From the NCBI RefSeq assembly GCF_028595325.1, contig NZ_JAQQXR010000018.1, positions 1 through 54,707 of the forward strand: DNA of 54,707 bases, written 5' to 3'. The stretch's first letter is position 1, and the number at the start of each line of letters is the position of its first letter. Made by a program: the position numbers and the translations under genes. Positions 44,186 to 52,814 of the stretch are shown one piece after another. This DNA comes from Janthinobacterium fluminis. GTDB taxonomy: Bacteria > Pseudomonadota > Gammaproteobacteria > Burkholderiales > Burkholderiaceae_D. The notes under the pieces were generated by a model. That model did no database searches. It was not told where the DNA came from and saw only the letters and a program-made list of their open reading frames with translations.

Positions 44186-45579
44186 GCGCGCCCCGTCCGG
44201 GCCGGCGCCAATTCCTGAAGATGGGCGGCGGCCTCGCCATCGCTGCGGCCGGCGCCGCCGCCAACACGGCCGCGGCCCCGCCGCCCGCCGCCGCGCCGGG
44301 CGGCGGGGCCGGCATCGTCTGGAGCAACTGGTCGGGCAGCCAGAGCTGCCGAGCGCAAGCGCTGGCGACGCCGGCCAGCAGCGCCGACATCCAGCAGCTC
44401 CTCGCCAACGGCAAGGGCGGCGTGCGCTGCGTCGGCGCCGGCCACTCGTTCAGCGCGCTGATCCCCGGCGGCGACACCTTGATTTCCCTGGACCGCATGG
44501 CCGGCCTGCTCGGCCACGGCGGCACCGGCGCGACACTGCTGGCCGGCACCCGCCTGGCGCAGGCGTCCAGGCAGCTCGACGCGCTCGGCCTGGCCTTTCG
44601 CAACCTGCCCGACATCGACGCGCAGTCGCTGGCCGGCGCCGTCAGCACGGCCACCCACGGCACCGGCGCCGAGCTGCCCGCCATGCACGCCGACATCGAG
44701 GCGCTGCAACTGGTCACGGCGAATGGCCGCATCCGCGATTTCGACGCCGTCCGCCACCCCGACTATCTGGCCGCCGCGCGCGTGTCGCTGGGCAGCCTCG
44801 GCGTGCTGACCCAGTTGCGCATGCAGCTGGTGCCCAGTTACCGGCTGCAGCGCAAGGTGGTGCTGAAACCGGTCGGGCAGATGCTGGAGCTGGCGCCCGC
44901 CCTGGCCCGCGCCCACCGCCATTTCGAGTTTTACTACCTGCCCTTCACCGGTTACGCGGCCGCCATCACGCACGACCTGACCTCCGACCAGAGCGTGCTG
45001 CCCGCCTCGTCCGCCGACGAAGACATGCTGGGCGATTTGCGCCGCCTGCGCGACTGGGCCGGCCGCTTCCCGCAGTTGCGGCGCTGGCTGGCCGCCAAAT
45101 TCATCGACGCCAACCTGAGCGAGCAGGCCCGCGACCGCTCGTGGAAACTGCTGTCGACCCAGCGTCCGAGCAAGTTCAACGAGTCCGAATGCCACGTGCC
45201 GCGCGAACGCGGCATCGCCTGCGTGCGCGAGGTCATCGCCAAACTGGAGCAGCGCAACGAGGTCTTCTTCCCGCTCGAATTCCGCTTCGTCAAGGGCGAC
45301 TCCGCCTGGCTCAGCCCCTTCTACGAACGCGACAGCTGCTCCATCGCCGTGCACGCGGCCCACGGCGAAGCCTACGCCTACCTCGTCGCCGAGCTGGCGC
45401 CGATTTTCCGCCGCTACGACGGCCGGCCGCACTGGGGCAAGCTGCACGGCCACACGGCGGCCGAGCTGGCCCGCCTGTACCCGCGCTGGAACGATTTTCT
45501 CGCAGTGCGCCGCGAGCTCGATCCGGGCGGGCGCATGCTCAACGCCCACCTGCGCGGCCTGTTCGGGATCAAGGCGTGA
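44182..45579 (+). CDS. Tat-exported FAD-linked oxidase, D-arabinono-1,4-lactone oxidase type
   Basis: The 465-residue protein begins with a twin-arginine signal (GRRQFLKMGGG). The PCMH-type FAD domain follows, with RCVGAGHSFSALIPG (His of GAGHS could hold FAD), SLAGAVSTATHGTG and RVSLGSLGVLTQL. The ALO C-terminal domain has PLEFRFVKGDSAWLSPFY and the final HWGKLH motif, before NAHLRGLFGI. It is of the sugar-lactone or alditol oxidase kind, but the actual substrate is unknown. Export and linkage to a cytochrome c suggest that electrons go to cytochrome rather than oxygen. It overlaps the genes on both sides by 4 bases. Confidence 0.87.
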   Translation: MSAPRPGRRQFLKMGGGLAIAAAGAAANTAAAPPPAAAPGGGAGIVWSNWSGSQSCRAQALATPASSADIQQLLANGKGGVRCVGAGHSFSALIPGGDTLISLDRMAGLLGHGGTGATLLAGTRLAQASRQLDALGLAFRNLPDIDAQSLAGAVSTATHGTGAELPAMHADIEALQLVTANGRIRDFDAVRHPDYLAAARVSLGSLGVLTQLRMQLVPSYRLQRKVVLKPVGQMLELAPALARAHRHFEFYYLPFTGYAAAITHDLTSDQSVLPASSADEDMLGDLRRLRDWAGRFPQLRRWLAAKFIDANLSEQARDRSWKLLSTQRPSKFNESECHVPRERGIACVREVIAKLEQRNEVFFPLEFRFVKGDSAWLSPFYERDSCSIAVHAAHGEAYAYLVAELAPIFRRYDGRPHWGKLHGHTAAELARLYPRWNDFLAVRRELDPGGRMLNAHLRGLFGIKA

Positions 45580-46835
45580 GGCGCCGGCACCTGCTGCTGG
45601 CCGGCGCCGGCCTGGGCGCGGCCGCCCTGCTGGCGCTCAGGCCGGGCGCGGCCGGCGCGCCGCACGCCGCCTATTTCCAGCGCCTGGCCACGGCGCTGAA
45701 GCGGGCCGGCGTGAACACGCCGAGCATCGTCGTCGACCACGCCATCCTGCGGCAAAATACCGCGCAACTGCTGCGCAACCTGGACGGAAAACTGGCCTTG
45801 CGCAGCGTCGTCAAGTCGCTCCCCTCCCTGCCGCTGCTGCAGGAGCTGATGCGCCAAAGCGGCTCCGACAAAACCATGCTGTTCAGCCTGCCGCAACTGA
45901 TCGCCCTGGCGCCGCATTCGCCCGACATCCTGCTCGGCAAGCCGATGCCGGTGGCGGCCGCCGCGCAATTCTACCAGCGGGCCGGCGCGCCGGCGCCGGG
46001 GCGGCGCGTGCAGTGGCTGATCGACACGCCGCGGCGGCTGGCGCAGTACCGCGAACTGGCCCGCGGCGCCGGGCTGACGCTGGAGCTGAACCTGGAAATC
46101 GACGTCGGCCTGCACCGCGGCGGTCTGGCCAGCCGGCAGGACATGGCCGAGTGCGCGCAGCTGATCCGCAGCGAGCCGCGCCTGCGCTACAGCGGCCTGA
46201 TGGGATACGACGCCCACATCGCCAAGCTGCCCGACGTCGGCACGCTGCAGGCGGACGCGCTGGCCTACGCGCAGGCGCAGTACGCCGGCTGCGCCGCCTT
46301 CATGCGGGAGCGGCTGGGCGCGCCGGTCGCGCCGCCGACCTACAACACGGCCGGCTCGCCGACCTACCGGCTGTACGGCGGCGGCGGCGTGCAAAACGAG
46401 GTGGCGATCGGCTCCGCCCTGCTCAAGCCGGGCGACTTCGACACGCCGCTGCTGGCCGACCTGCAGCCGGCGTGCTGGATAGCCACGCCGGTGCTGAAAG
46501 CGCTGCCGCAATTCCAGATGCCGCGCGGCGTCGAATGGCTGGGCGCCTTCGCGCGCGGCTGGGACGCGAACCAGCGCCACGCCTATTTCATCTACGGCGG
46601 CAACTGGCTGGCCGACCCGGTGTCGCCGGCCGGTCTGGCCGCCAGCAGGCTGTACGGCGCCTCGTCGAACCAGCAACTGCTGCTCGGCTCCGGCCTGCAG
46701 GGGCTGCAAGCGGACGACTATGTGTTTTTCCGGCCGCGCCAAAGCGAGACCGTGCTGCAGCAGTTCGGCCCGCTGGCGGTGTATCAATCCGGGCAGATTG
46801 CGCAGTTTTGGGAACCTTTGCCGGCCTCAGGCTGA
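45576..46835 (+). CDS. Exported DSD1/alanine-racemase-fold PLP enzyme
   Basis: The 419-residue protein starts with GTG at 45576, overlapping the previous stop (GTGA). Its N-terminus RRRHLLLAGAGLGAAALLAL is a signal with a twin-Arg start. The next part is an alanine racemase N-domain type barrel: TPSIVVDHAILRQN, LRSVVKSLPSLPLLQ (probable PLP lysine), LNLEIDVGLHRGGLA, and SGLMGYDAHIA. The C-terminal domain resembles the D-threonine/D-serine dehydratase (DSD1) group. PLP enzymes with an export signal are uncommon. A role on a D-amino acid is inference. It is the third of three coupled genes. Confidence 0.8.
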   Translation: MRRRHLLLAGAGLGAAALLALRPGAAGAPHAAYFQRLATALKRAGVNTPSIVVDHAILRQNTAQLLRNLDGKLALRSVVKSLPSLPLLQELMRQSGSDKTMLFSLPQLIALAPHSPDILLGKPMPVAAAAQFYQRAGAPAPGRRVQWLIDTPRRLAQYRELARGAGLTLELNLEIDVGLHRGGLASRQDMAECAQLIRSEPRLRYSGLMGYDAHIAKLPDVGTLQADALAYAQAQYAGCAAFMRERLGAPVAPPTYNTAGSPTYRLYGGGGVQNEVAIGSALLKPGDFDTPLLADLQPACWIATPVLKALPQFQMPRGVEWLGAFARGWDANQRHAYFIYGGNWLADPVSPAGLAASRLYGASSNQQLLLGSGLQGLQADDYVFFRPRQSETVLQQFGPLAVYQSGQIAQFWEPLPASG

Positions 46836-46882
46836 GCACGCCACCTATAATTATTACTTTTAGTCGCAGGCAGGGAAATACC

Positions 46883-47539
46883 GTGAACAGTAAATCAGAC
46901 CAAATGCAAGCACGCAAACTGCGCGAGGCGCAGGCCAGGCGCGAACACCTGATCCAGGTGGTCAAGGATCTGATCAAGAAAGGCGGCGCGCGCGCCGTGT
47001 CGATCCGCAAGGTCGCCGACGCCGCCGGCTTTTCAACCAGCGTCGTGTACGCGCTGTTCCGCGACAAGGCGACGCTGATCACCCAGGCGATGGACCAGGA
47101 CTTGCTCGAACTGGTGCGCCTGATGCGGCAAGCCTGCGCCGCCAGCGCCGAACCGTGGGAGCGCATCAAACTGGCCGGCCGCGCCTACGTACAGTTCGGC
47201 ATGCTGCATCCGGACGAATATGCGCTGGTGTTCATGGAGCAGCGCCCGCACGCGCCGGTGGAAGCGGCCATCGTCGAACACGGCAACGCCGAACAAGACC
47301 CCTACGCCTACGCCTACAGCCTGTTCGCGGAGCTGGCGCAGTCGGGCCAGGTGCGCGGCGGCGAAGCGGCGCTGCACGCGATGACGCAGATTTTCTGGCA
47401 GGCGCTGCACGGCATGGTGTCGCTCGGCATCGTCATGGGCGAAGGCGACGATTGGACGCCGAACCTGGAGTCGGACGGGCACCTGGAGGATGTGCTGGCG
47501 GTGATCGCCACCGGCATCGGCGCGCGCTTCGCCGCCTGA
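46883..47539 (+). CDS. TetR/AcrR-family transcriptional regulator
   Basis: The 218-residue protein has an N-terminal HTH (LIKKGGARAVSIRKVADAAG, STSVVYALFRDKATLI) and a C-terminal helical domain like the WHG type (HPDEYALVFMEQRPH). A GTG start at 46883 is chosen because AGGGA lies 7 bases upstream; the next in-frame ATG is at 46904. It is 47 bases downstream of the PLP-enzyme gene and a TATAAT-like hexamer at 46846-46851 may give it its own start. It probably controls the cytochrome/oxidase/PLP set. Confidence 0.9.
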   Translation: MNSKSDQMQARKLREAQARREHLIQVVKDLIKKGGARAVSIRKVADAAGFSTSVVYALFRDKATLITQAMDQDLLELVRLMRQACAASAEPWERIKLAGRAYVQFGMLHPDEYALVFMEQRPHAPVEAAIVEHGNAEQDPYAYAYSLFAELAQSGQVRGGEAALHAMTQIFWQALHGMVSLGIVMGEGDDWTPNLESDGHLEDVLAVIATGIGARFAA

Positions 47540-47671
47540 GCCCCCCTGCCCGGCGGCCTGTCATCGGCCGGAACGCCTGCGCTGACGCAAATCCCCTTCT
47601 GCGGAAAACGGTGACAGTAGCAGTATCGTCCGGCGTAAAAAGGGCGAACTGAACTTGCCAGGGAGAACGCC

Positions 47672-48142
47672 ATGATTGATACGCCCACTACACCGCAGCT
47701 TGACAATCAGCGCGACGTCGACAACCATATAAAAATGGAAGCGCGGCTCACCAAGCTTGAAACGAATGCCGACAGCGACGGCAAAACGCTGGAGTCGTTG
47801 TCGGCGCGCATGGACGATGGCTTCAAGAGTGTGAGGAACGAGTTCCGCGCCGACATGGCCGCCTTGAGGAGCGAGATTCGCGCCGACATGAACGCCTTGA
47901 GAAACGAGATTCGTGCCGACATGAATGCCTTGAGGGACGAGACTCATGCTGAAATTTCCGGACTGCGGAATGAAATGCATTCCCAATTCGGCTTGCTGCG
48001 CTCGGAAATGCTGCAACTACGCACAGAGCTTGCAGCAATTCGCCACGACATGAACAGAACTTTCATGTGGTTCATGGGCATACAAACGACCACCATCTTC
48101 GCCGTGGTCGGTATCGGCGCCAGGGCGCTGCGCCTGATTTAA
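47672..48142 (+). CDS. Coiled-coil membrane protein with 11-residue repeats
   Basis: The 156-residue protein has an N-terminal acidic part, then five consecutive 11-residue units of the type RADMNALRNEI (residues about 59-113). They merge into a C-terminal coiled coil and a single membrane helix (WFMGIQTTTIFAVVGIGA, about 133-150). The pattern with 11-residue periodicity suggests a right-handed or mixed coiled coil, like DUF1640/CCDC90 proteins. AGGGAG precedes the ATG. The stop TAA overlaps the converging CoA-transferase stop in the sequence TTAA. The function is unknown. Confidence 0.75.
   Translation: MIDTPTTPQLDNQRDVDNHIKMEARLTKLETNADSDGKTLESLSARMDDGFKSVRNEFRADMAALRSEIRADMNALRNEIRADMNALRDETHAEISGLRNEMHSQFGLLRSEMLQLRTELAAIRHDMNRTFMWFMGIQTTTIFAVVGIGARALRLI
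47846..48010 (+). repeat. Five tandem 33-bp units in the coiled-coil gene
   Basis: Units start at 47846, 47879, 47912, 47945 and 47978. The first three differ at only a few bases (CGCGCCGACATG then GCC/AAC/AAT-GCCTTGAG); the fourth and fifth have diverged, keeping only the protein pattern. This shows recent duplication of the left units. Confidence 0.8.
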
Positions 48143-49632
48143 GCGTCCAGCATCGTCCCGTCCGCCTGATAGCGCGTGTGCCACGACAGCGCCTGCTCCA
48201 GCACGTGCGGCGTGTGGCCGCCGCGGCGGCAAGCCGCGTCGAAATAGGCGCGCAGTTGCGGCCGGTAATCGGGATGGGCGCAGCGCTCGATGATCAGCGG
48301 CGCGCGCTCGCGCGGCGCCAGCCCGCGCAAGTCGGCCAGCCCCCATTCGCTGACGAGGACGTCGACGTCGTGTTCGGTATGGTCGACGTGCGACACCATC
48401 GGCACGACGCTCGACACGCGCCCGCCCTTGGCCACCGACTTGCTGACGAACAGCGACAACTGGCCGTTGCGGGCGAAGTCGCCCGAGCCGCCGATGCCGT
48501 TCATCATGTGGGTGCCGCACACATGGGTCGAGTTGACGTTGCCGTAGAGGTCGAACTCCAGGGCCGTGTTGAGCGCGATGATGCCGAGGCGGCGCACGAT
48601 TTCCGGATGGTTGCTGATCTCCTGCGGCCGCAGCACGATCTTGTCGCGGTAACGCGCGATGTCGCGCATGAACTTCTCGTGCATCGGCGCCGACAGCGTG
48701 ATCGACGAGGCCGACGCCATCGCCAGCTGGCCGGAGTCGAGCAGCTCGATGGCGCTGTCCTGCAGCACCTCGGAAAACATCGTCATGTCGTGGAAGGGCG
48801 AGCCGATCAAACCGTGCAAGACGGCGTTGGCGATGCTGCCGATGCCGGCCTGCAGCGGCAATAGCTGCGGCCCCATGCGCCCGGCCGCCACCTCGCCTTC
48901 GAGGAAGGCGATGACGTGGCCGGCGATGGCCGCCGTTTCCGCGTCCGGCGGCTGCACGGTCGACGGGCTGTCCGGGCTGTCGGTGATGACGATGGCGGCG
49001 ATGCGCGCCGGATCGACGGCGATCGACGCGACGCCGATGCGTTGCTCGGGGCTGGTCAAGGGGATGGGCGCGCGCCCCGGCCGCGCGCCGGGCACGTAGA
49101 TATCGTGCAAGCCTTCCAGCGCCAGCGGCGTGCTCAGGTTCAGTTCGATGATGATCTGGCCGGCCTGCTGCGCGAAGCTGGCCGAGTTCCCCACCGACAT
49201 GGTCGGCACGATGCTGCCGTCCGCCAGGATCGCGCTGGCCTCGATGACGGCGATGTCGACGGCCGCCAGGCTGCGCGAACGCAGTTGCTCGGCCGTCTCC
49301 GACAGGTGCTGGTCGATGAACATCACCTCGCCCGCGTTGATCTTGCGGCGCAGCGCCGCGTCCGACTGGAACGGCAGGCGGCGCGCCAGCAAGCCCGCTT
49401 CGGCCATCAGGCCGTCGCTGTCATTGCCCAGCGAAGCGCCGGTAATCAAAGTCAGGCTCAAGGGTTCCCGCCGGGCGCGCTCCACCAGCGCCAGCGGCAG
49501 GGCCTTGGCGTCGCCGGCGCGGGTGAAGCCGCTCATGCCGACACTCATGCCACTGCGAAACAACTGCGCCGCCTGCTGCGCGTCCATCACCTTGTTCAAC
49601 AACGCCGGACGGCGGATACGGTCCTGATACAT
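48139..49632 (-). CDS. Acetyl-CoA hydrolase/succinyl-CoA:acetate CoA-transferase family protein
   Basis: The 497-residue class I CoA-transferase has the N-terminal SGMSVGMSGFTRAGDAKALP, the oxyanion-loop MGPQLLPLQAGIGSIANAVL, shown in part, and the catalytic Glu in NTALEFDLYGNVNST. The region THMMNGIGGSGDFARN is diagnostic of the ScpC/AarC/Cat1 group. It probably moves CoA between succinyl-CoA and acetate or propionate. The ATG at 49632 is used (AGGA 7 bases upstream); the frame is open 21 codons more. It is divergent from a LysR gene, which likely regulates it. Confidence 0.92.
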   Translation of the reverse strand: MYQDRIRRPALLNKVMDAQQAAQLFRSGMSVGMSGFTRAGDAKALPLALVERARREPLSLTLITGASLGNDSDGLMAEAGLLARRLPFQSDAALRRKINAGEVMFIDQHLSETAEQLRSRSLAAVDIAVIEASAILADGSIVPTMSVGNSASFAQQAGQIIIELNLSTPLALEGLHDIYVPGARPGRAPIPLTSPEQRIGVASIAVDPARIAAIVITDSPDSPSTVQPPDAETAAIAGHVIAFLEGEVAAGRMGPQLLPLQAGIGSIANAVLHGLIGSPFHDMTMFSEVLQDSAIELLDSGQLAMASASSITLSAPMHEKFMRDIARYRDKIVLRPQEISNHPEIVRRLGIIALNTALEFDLYGNVNSTHVCGTHMMNGIGGSGDFARNGQLSLFVSKSVAKGGRVSSVVPMVSHVDHTEHDVDVLVSEWGLADLRGLAPRERAPLIIERCAHPDYRPQLRAYFDAACRRGGHTPHVLEQALSWHTRYQADGTMLDA

Positions 49633-49688
49633 GCTGTGTTCCTGATTCTTATTAATACGGCTCGGATTCCAGTCTACAATCTGCAAAA

Positions 49689-49742
49689 CATGCATTGCAT
49701 GAATTAAATGCGCGATATCCAGTCGTATTTTTCATGCATTGC
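49689..49742. promoter_or_regulatory. Candidate LysR binding region, repeated CATGCATTGC
   Basis: CATGCATTGCATG (49689-49701) is a 13-bp palindrome of the T-N11-A form. CATGCATTGC recurs at 49733-49742, 44 bases away. Both lie in the 126-base gap between the CoA-transferase and the LysR gene, as expected for an activator site and a repressor site. Confidence 0.55.
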
Positions 49743-49758
49743 CGAACCGGACACACCC

Positions 49759-50652
49759 ATGGATATCCGCTCCCTGCGCTACTTTGTCGAAACCGTGCGC
49801 CTGAACAGCTTCACGCAAGCGGCGGAGGCGCTCAACGTGACGCAATCGACCATCAGCAAGATGGTGCGCCAGTTGGAAGACGAGCTCGACGCCCGCCTGC
49901 TGGTGCGTGACGGCCGCAAGCTCGCCCTGACCGACACGGGCCGCATCGTCTTCGAGCGCGGCGAACAGATGCTGGCGACGCTGCGCCTGCTCACGCTGGA
50001 GGTGCGCGACACGCAGCAGACGCGGCGCGGCAGCCTGACGGTGGGCATCCCGCCGATGATCAACCTGCTGTTCACGCCGGTGCTCAAGGTCTTCCGCGAG
50101 CGCCACCCCGACATCGACCTGAGCCTGCGCGAAGACACCGGCCAGGCCATCGAACGCCAGATCGCGGCGGGCGAGCTGGAAATCGGCATGACGGTGCTGC
50201 CGGCCGATCCGGCCCTGGACGTGGTGGCGGTGCAGATAGCCAGCTACCCGATCTGGGCGCTGGCGGCCGAGGGCACGTTTCAGCAGGGCCGCAGCACGCT
50301 CGAACTGAAGGCGCTGGGTGCGCTGCCGCTGGTCTTGCTGAAGGATGATTTCGCGCTGACGCGCAGCCTGCGCGCCGCCTTCCGCGCAGCCGGCTTCGAA
50401 CCGAGCGTCGCGGCCCAGAGCGGCCAGTGGGACTGGCTGGTGGCGATGGCCTCCGCCGGGCTGGGCGTGGCGCTGCTGCCCGAGCCCTTCATCCACCGGC
50501 TGGCCGGCGAGCGCCTGGACGCCGTGCGCATCGTCGCGCCGGAACTGGCATGGCAAGTCGCGCACGTGTGGAACGGACGCTACCTGTCGCACGCGGCGCG
50601 GGCCTGGCTGGCCGTGTGCCAGAGCGTGCTGGGGACCAGCTTCGACGGTTGA
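49759..50652 (+). CDS. LysR-family regulator divergent from the CoA-transferase
   Basis: The 297-residue protein has the LysR HTH (MDIRSLRYFVETVRLNSF, TQAAEALNVTQSTISKMVRQLE, LTDTGRIVFERGEQML). The effector domain is of the CatM/CbnR/CynR type (GSLTVGIPPMINLLFTPVL, AIERQIAAGELEIGM). The ATG at 49759 gives the conserved N-terminus; the frame starts 17 codons earlier. It probably regulates the divergent CoA-transferase gene through the repeated motif in the gap. The inducer may be a short-chain acid but this is not visible in sequence. Confidence 0.92.
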   Translation: MDIRSLRYFVETVRLNSFTQAAEALNVTQSTISKMVRQLEDELDARLLVRDGRKLALTDTGRIVFERGEQMLATLRLLTLEVRDTQQTRRGSLTVGIPPMINLLFTPVLKVFRERHPDIDLSLREDTGQAIERQIAAGELEIGMTVLPADPALDVVAVQIASYPIWALAAEGTFQQGRSTLELKALGALPLVLLKDDFALTRSLRAAFRAAGFEPSVAAQSGQWDWLVAMASAGLGVALLPEPFIHRLAGERLDAVRIVAPELAWQVAHVWNGRYLSHAARAWLAVCQSVLGTSFDG

Positions 50653-50735
50653 TGGAGTTCCGGGCCGGCTACGCCATCGTGGGGATGACGTAGCCCTAGG
50701 CCGGAGCGCACGCGCCCCTGGCAAATTGCAGACGC

Positions 50736-52043
50736 TTAGGCGGTTGCCGGCGCCTCTTTGTACATGCCGGCAAAACGCAAGCCGAAGTACAGGATGAAGG
50801 TATAGCAGGCGGCCGGCACGATGAACGACAGCTGCAAGCCGATTCTGTCGGCCAGGAAGCCCTGCGCGAACGGCACCAGAGCGCCGCCGACGATGGCCAT
50901 GCACAAGATGCCGGAACCCTGGCCGGTGAACGCGCCCAATTTGTTCAAGGCCATGCTGAAGATGGTCGGGAACATGATCGAATTGAACAGGCCGACGGCG
51001 ATCAGCGACCACATCGCCACCTGCCCCTGGCCGAAGATGGCGGCGAAAATCAGCGCGATCACGCAGGCGGCGTTGACGGCCAGCGTCTTGCCCGGACTGA
51101 CGTAGCGCATCACGGCGAAACCGATGAAGCGCCCCAGCATCGCGCCGCCCCAGTAATAGCTGACGAAATGCGCGGCGTCGACGGCGCTCAGGCCGGCGAC
51201 ATTGCTTTCGCCCAGGAAGTTAATCAGGAAGCTGCCAATACTGACCTCGCCGCCGACGTACAGGAAAATGGCGACGGCGCCCAGCACCAGGTGGCGGTGC
51301 GCCCAGATCGACGTCTGCTTGCCGTCGAGCGTGGCGGCGACGGCGTCATCGGCGTGGGAAATCTTCGGCAGCTTGGCCAGGGCGAACAGCACGGCCAGAA
51401 CCGCCAGCGCGGCCGCCAGCGCCAGATACGGCCCCTGCACCGCGGCGGCCTCCTTGGCCCGGTAGGCCAGTTGCGCGGCGGCGGGCAGGAGTTCGAACTC
51501 GGCCGCCGTCAACACGCCGGCCGACAGGATCAGGATGCCGCCCAGCGTCGGTGCGACCGTCGTACCGAGCGAGTTGAACGCCTGCGTCAGCGTCAGGCGG
51601 CTCGACGCCGTTTGCGGATCGCCCAGCTCGGTGACATAGGGATTGGCGGCCACTTGCAAGATCGTGATGCCCGAGGCAAGCACAAAAAACGCCAGCAGGA
51701 ACAAGGCATAGCCATTGGTCGAGGCCGGATAGAACAGCGCGCAGCCGGCGGCGGCCACCAGCAGGCCGGCGACGACGCCGTTTTGGTAACCGATTTTCTT
51801 GATCAGCAGGCCAGCCGGCATGGAGACGACGAAATACGCGCCGAAGAAGCAAAACTGCACCAGCATCGCCTGCACATAACTGAGGGTGTAAATCGAGCGC
51901 AGATGCGGAATCAGCACATCATTCAATGAGGTCAGCAAACCCCACATGAAAAACAGGATCGTCACGATGATGAGCGGGACCGTGTTGTTCTGTGCGCCGG
52001 ACTGCGCCCGCGGCGCGCCCTTCGCTGGCGATATGTGTTCCAT
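50736..52043 (-). CDS. Sugar MFS transporter, FucP/GluP/NagP type
   Basis: The 435-residue inner-membrane protein has about 12 helices. It has the FHS-family signatures FFMWGLLTSLNDVLIPHL near the N-terminus, then VQFCFFGAYFVVSMPAG, and YVTELGDPQTASSRLTLTQAFNSLGT in part. It is a proton-linked transporter for a sugar such as glucose, galactose, fucose or N-acetylglucosamine; the exact sugar is not clear. GAGGA lies 7 bases before the ATG at 52043. A LacI-type operator-like palindrome lies about 175 bases upstream. It could supply GlcNAc uptake in a chitin degrader, but the chitinase is 43 kb away. Confidence 0.9.
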   Translation of the reverse strand: MEHISPAKGAPRAQSGAQNNTVPLIIVTILFFMWGLLTSLNDVLIPHLRSIYTLSYVQAMLVQFCFFGAYFVVSMPAGLLIKKIGYQNGVVAGLLVAAAGCALFYPASTNGYALFLLAFFVLASGITILQVAANPYVTELGDPQTASSRLTLTQAFNSLGTTVAPTLGGILILSAGVLTAAEFELLPAAAQLAYRAKEAAAVQGPYLALAAALAVLAVLFALAKLPKISHADDAVAATLDGKQTSIWAHRHLVLGAVAIFLYVGGEVSIGSFLINFLGESNVAGLSAVDAAHFVSYYWGGAMLGRFIGFAVMRYVSPGKTLAVNAACVIALIFAAIFGQGQVAMWSLIAVGLFNSIMFPTIFSMALNKLGAFTGQGSGILCMAIVGGALVPFAQGFLADRIGLQLSFIVPAACYTFILYFGLRFAGMYKEAPATA

Positions 52044-52216
52044 ACAATTCCTCTGTGTGTCTGTCTGAAGTACTGCTGCGACAAAAAAATAAAAGCGCCC
52101 CAAAAGAGCGCCGGGACAGGCAAACTCAAAGGCAAATGCGGACCGTCCCCGCTGCGGGTCCGGCGCCAGCTTTCGTCCATGGTTTGTCCTCGTTCAGCCG
52201 TGTTCGCGGCGGGCAA

Positions 52217-52228
52217 TGATAGCGCTAA
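52217..52228. promoter_or_regulatory. LacI-type operator-like site upstream of the sugar transporter
   Basis: TGATAGCGCTAA has the core palindrome TAGCGCTA (52220-52227), the kind of CG-centred dyad bound by LacI-family sugar regulators. No LacI gene is in the window. Confidence 0.45.
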
Positions 52229-52402
52229 CCCGCGCCAAGCCCGCATTATGCCTGAAACCCTGCGATTACGCGCCCATCAAGCCGGCGCGAATAGCAGAAA
52301 TACGATTCAGAAATAGCTGCCCGGCCCGCGCGGCGATTTGCCGCGCCAAATCAGCGGCGGAGAGTCAGAGTTATGCGAAATGCATATGCTCGACATTATG
52401 AA

Positions 52403-52431
52403 TTGAAAGTATACGTATAACTTGGAATACT
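52403..52431 (+). promoter_or_regulatory. Sigma70 promoter of the DUF3563 gene
   Basis: TTGAAA (52403-52408) and AATACT (52426-52431) are 17 bases apart, about 65 bases before the start codon. The spacer is AT-rich and holds GTATACGTATA. Confidence 0.5.
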
Positions 52432-52496
52432 GGATACTGGCATTGCGTTACAGCAACATCCAATGTGTGACGCGCCCCCTTATCCAGGAAAACGCC

Positions 52497-52760
52497 ATGT
52501 CCACCAACAACATCACCTTCGTCAACAACCCAGTCTTCACCCCTGCGTCGAGCGCCTTCTTCGCCGCTGTCGGCGCCGCCCTGCGCTCCCTGGCAACGCG
52601 TGCCTACACGGCACTGAAGCAAAGCGTCAAACGGCCAGGCCGCAACTACGAGGAAGCGTATCTGGCTGAATCGGTCGACCGCTACGACCTGGAATTCCGC
52701 ATGCGCGAACTGGCCCGCGCCAATCCGCAACCATACTGGATGACCGGCCTGGGCCGCTGA
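52497..52760 (+). CDS. DUF3563 family small protein
   Basis: The 87-residue protein has an N-terminal part with no clear features (MSTNNITFVNNPVF) and a C-terminal DUF3563 motif (RNYEEAYLAESVDRYDLEFRMRELAR, residues 50-75 in part). The acidic/aromatic helix resembles small stress or phosphate-linked proteins common in Burkholderiales. The function is unknown. AGGAAA lies 6 bases before the ATG at 52497. It has its own promoter and converges with the DsbA-fold isomerase gene. Confidence 0.8.
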   Translation: MSTNNITFVNNPVFTPASSAFFAAVGAALRSLATRAYTALKQSVKRPGRNYEEAYLAESVDRYDLEFRMRELARANPQPYWMTGLGR

Positions 52761-52814
52761 TCCGGCGTCCCGCCGAACGGCCCCGCCGAAAGGCCCCGCC
52801 GAACGGCAGCTCAA

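Larger units (their letters stand above)
52044..52496. other. Intergenic region between the sugar transporter and DUF3563
   Basis: The 453 bases hold the leader of the transporter gene, a LacI-type half-perfect palindrome (52217-52228), a GC-rich stretch with small inverted repeats (52320-52360), and the promoter of the DUF3563 gene. I see no gene; open frames here lack ribosome sites. Confidence 0.6.
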
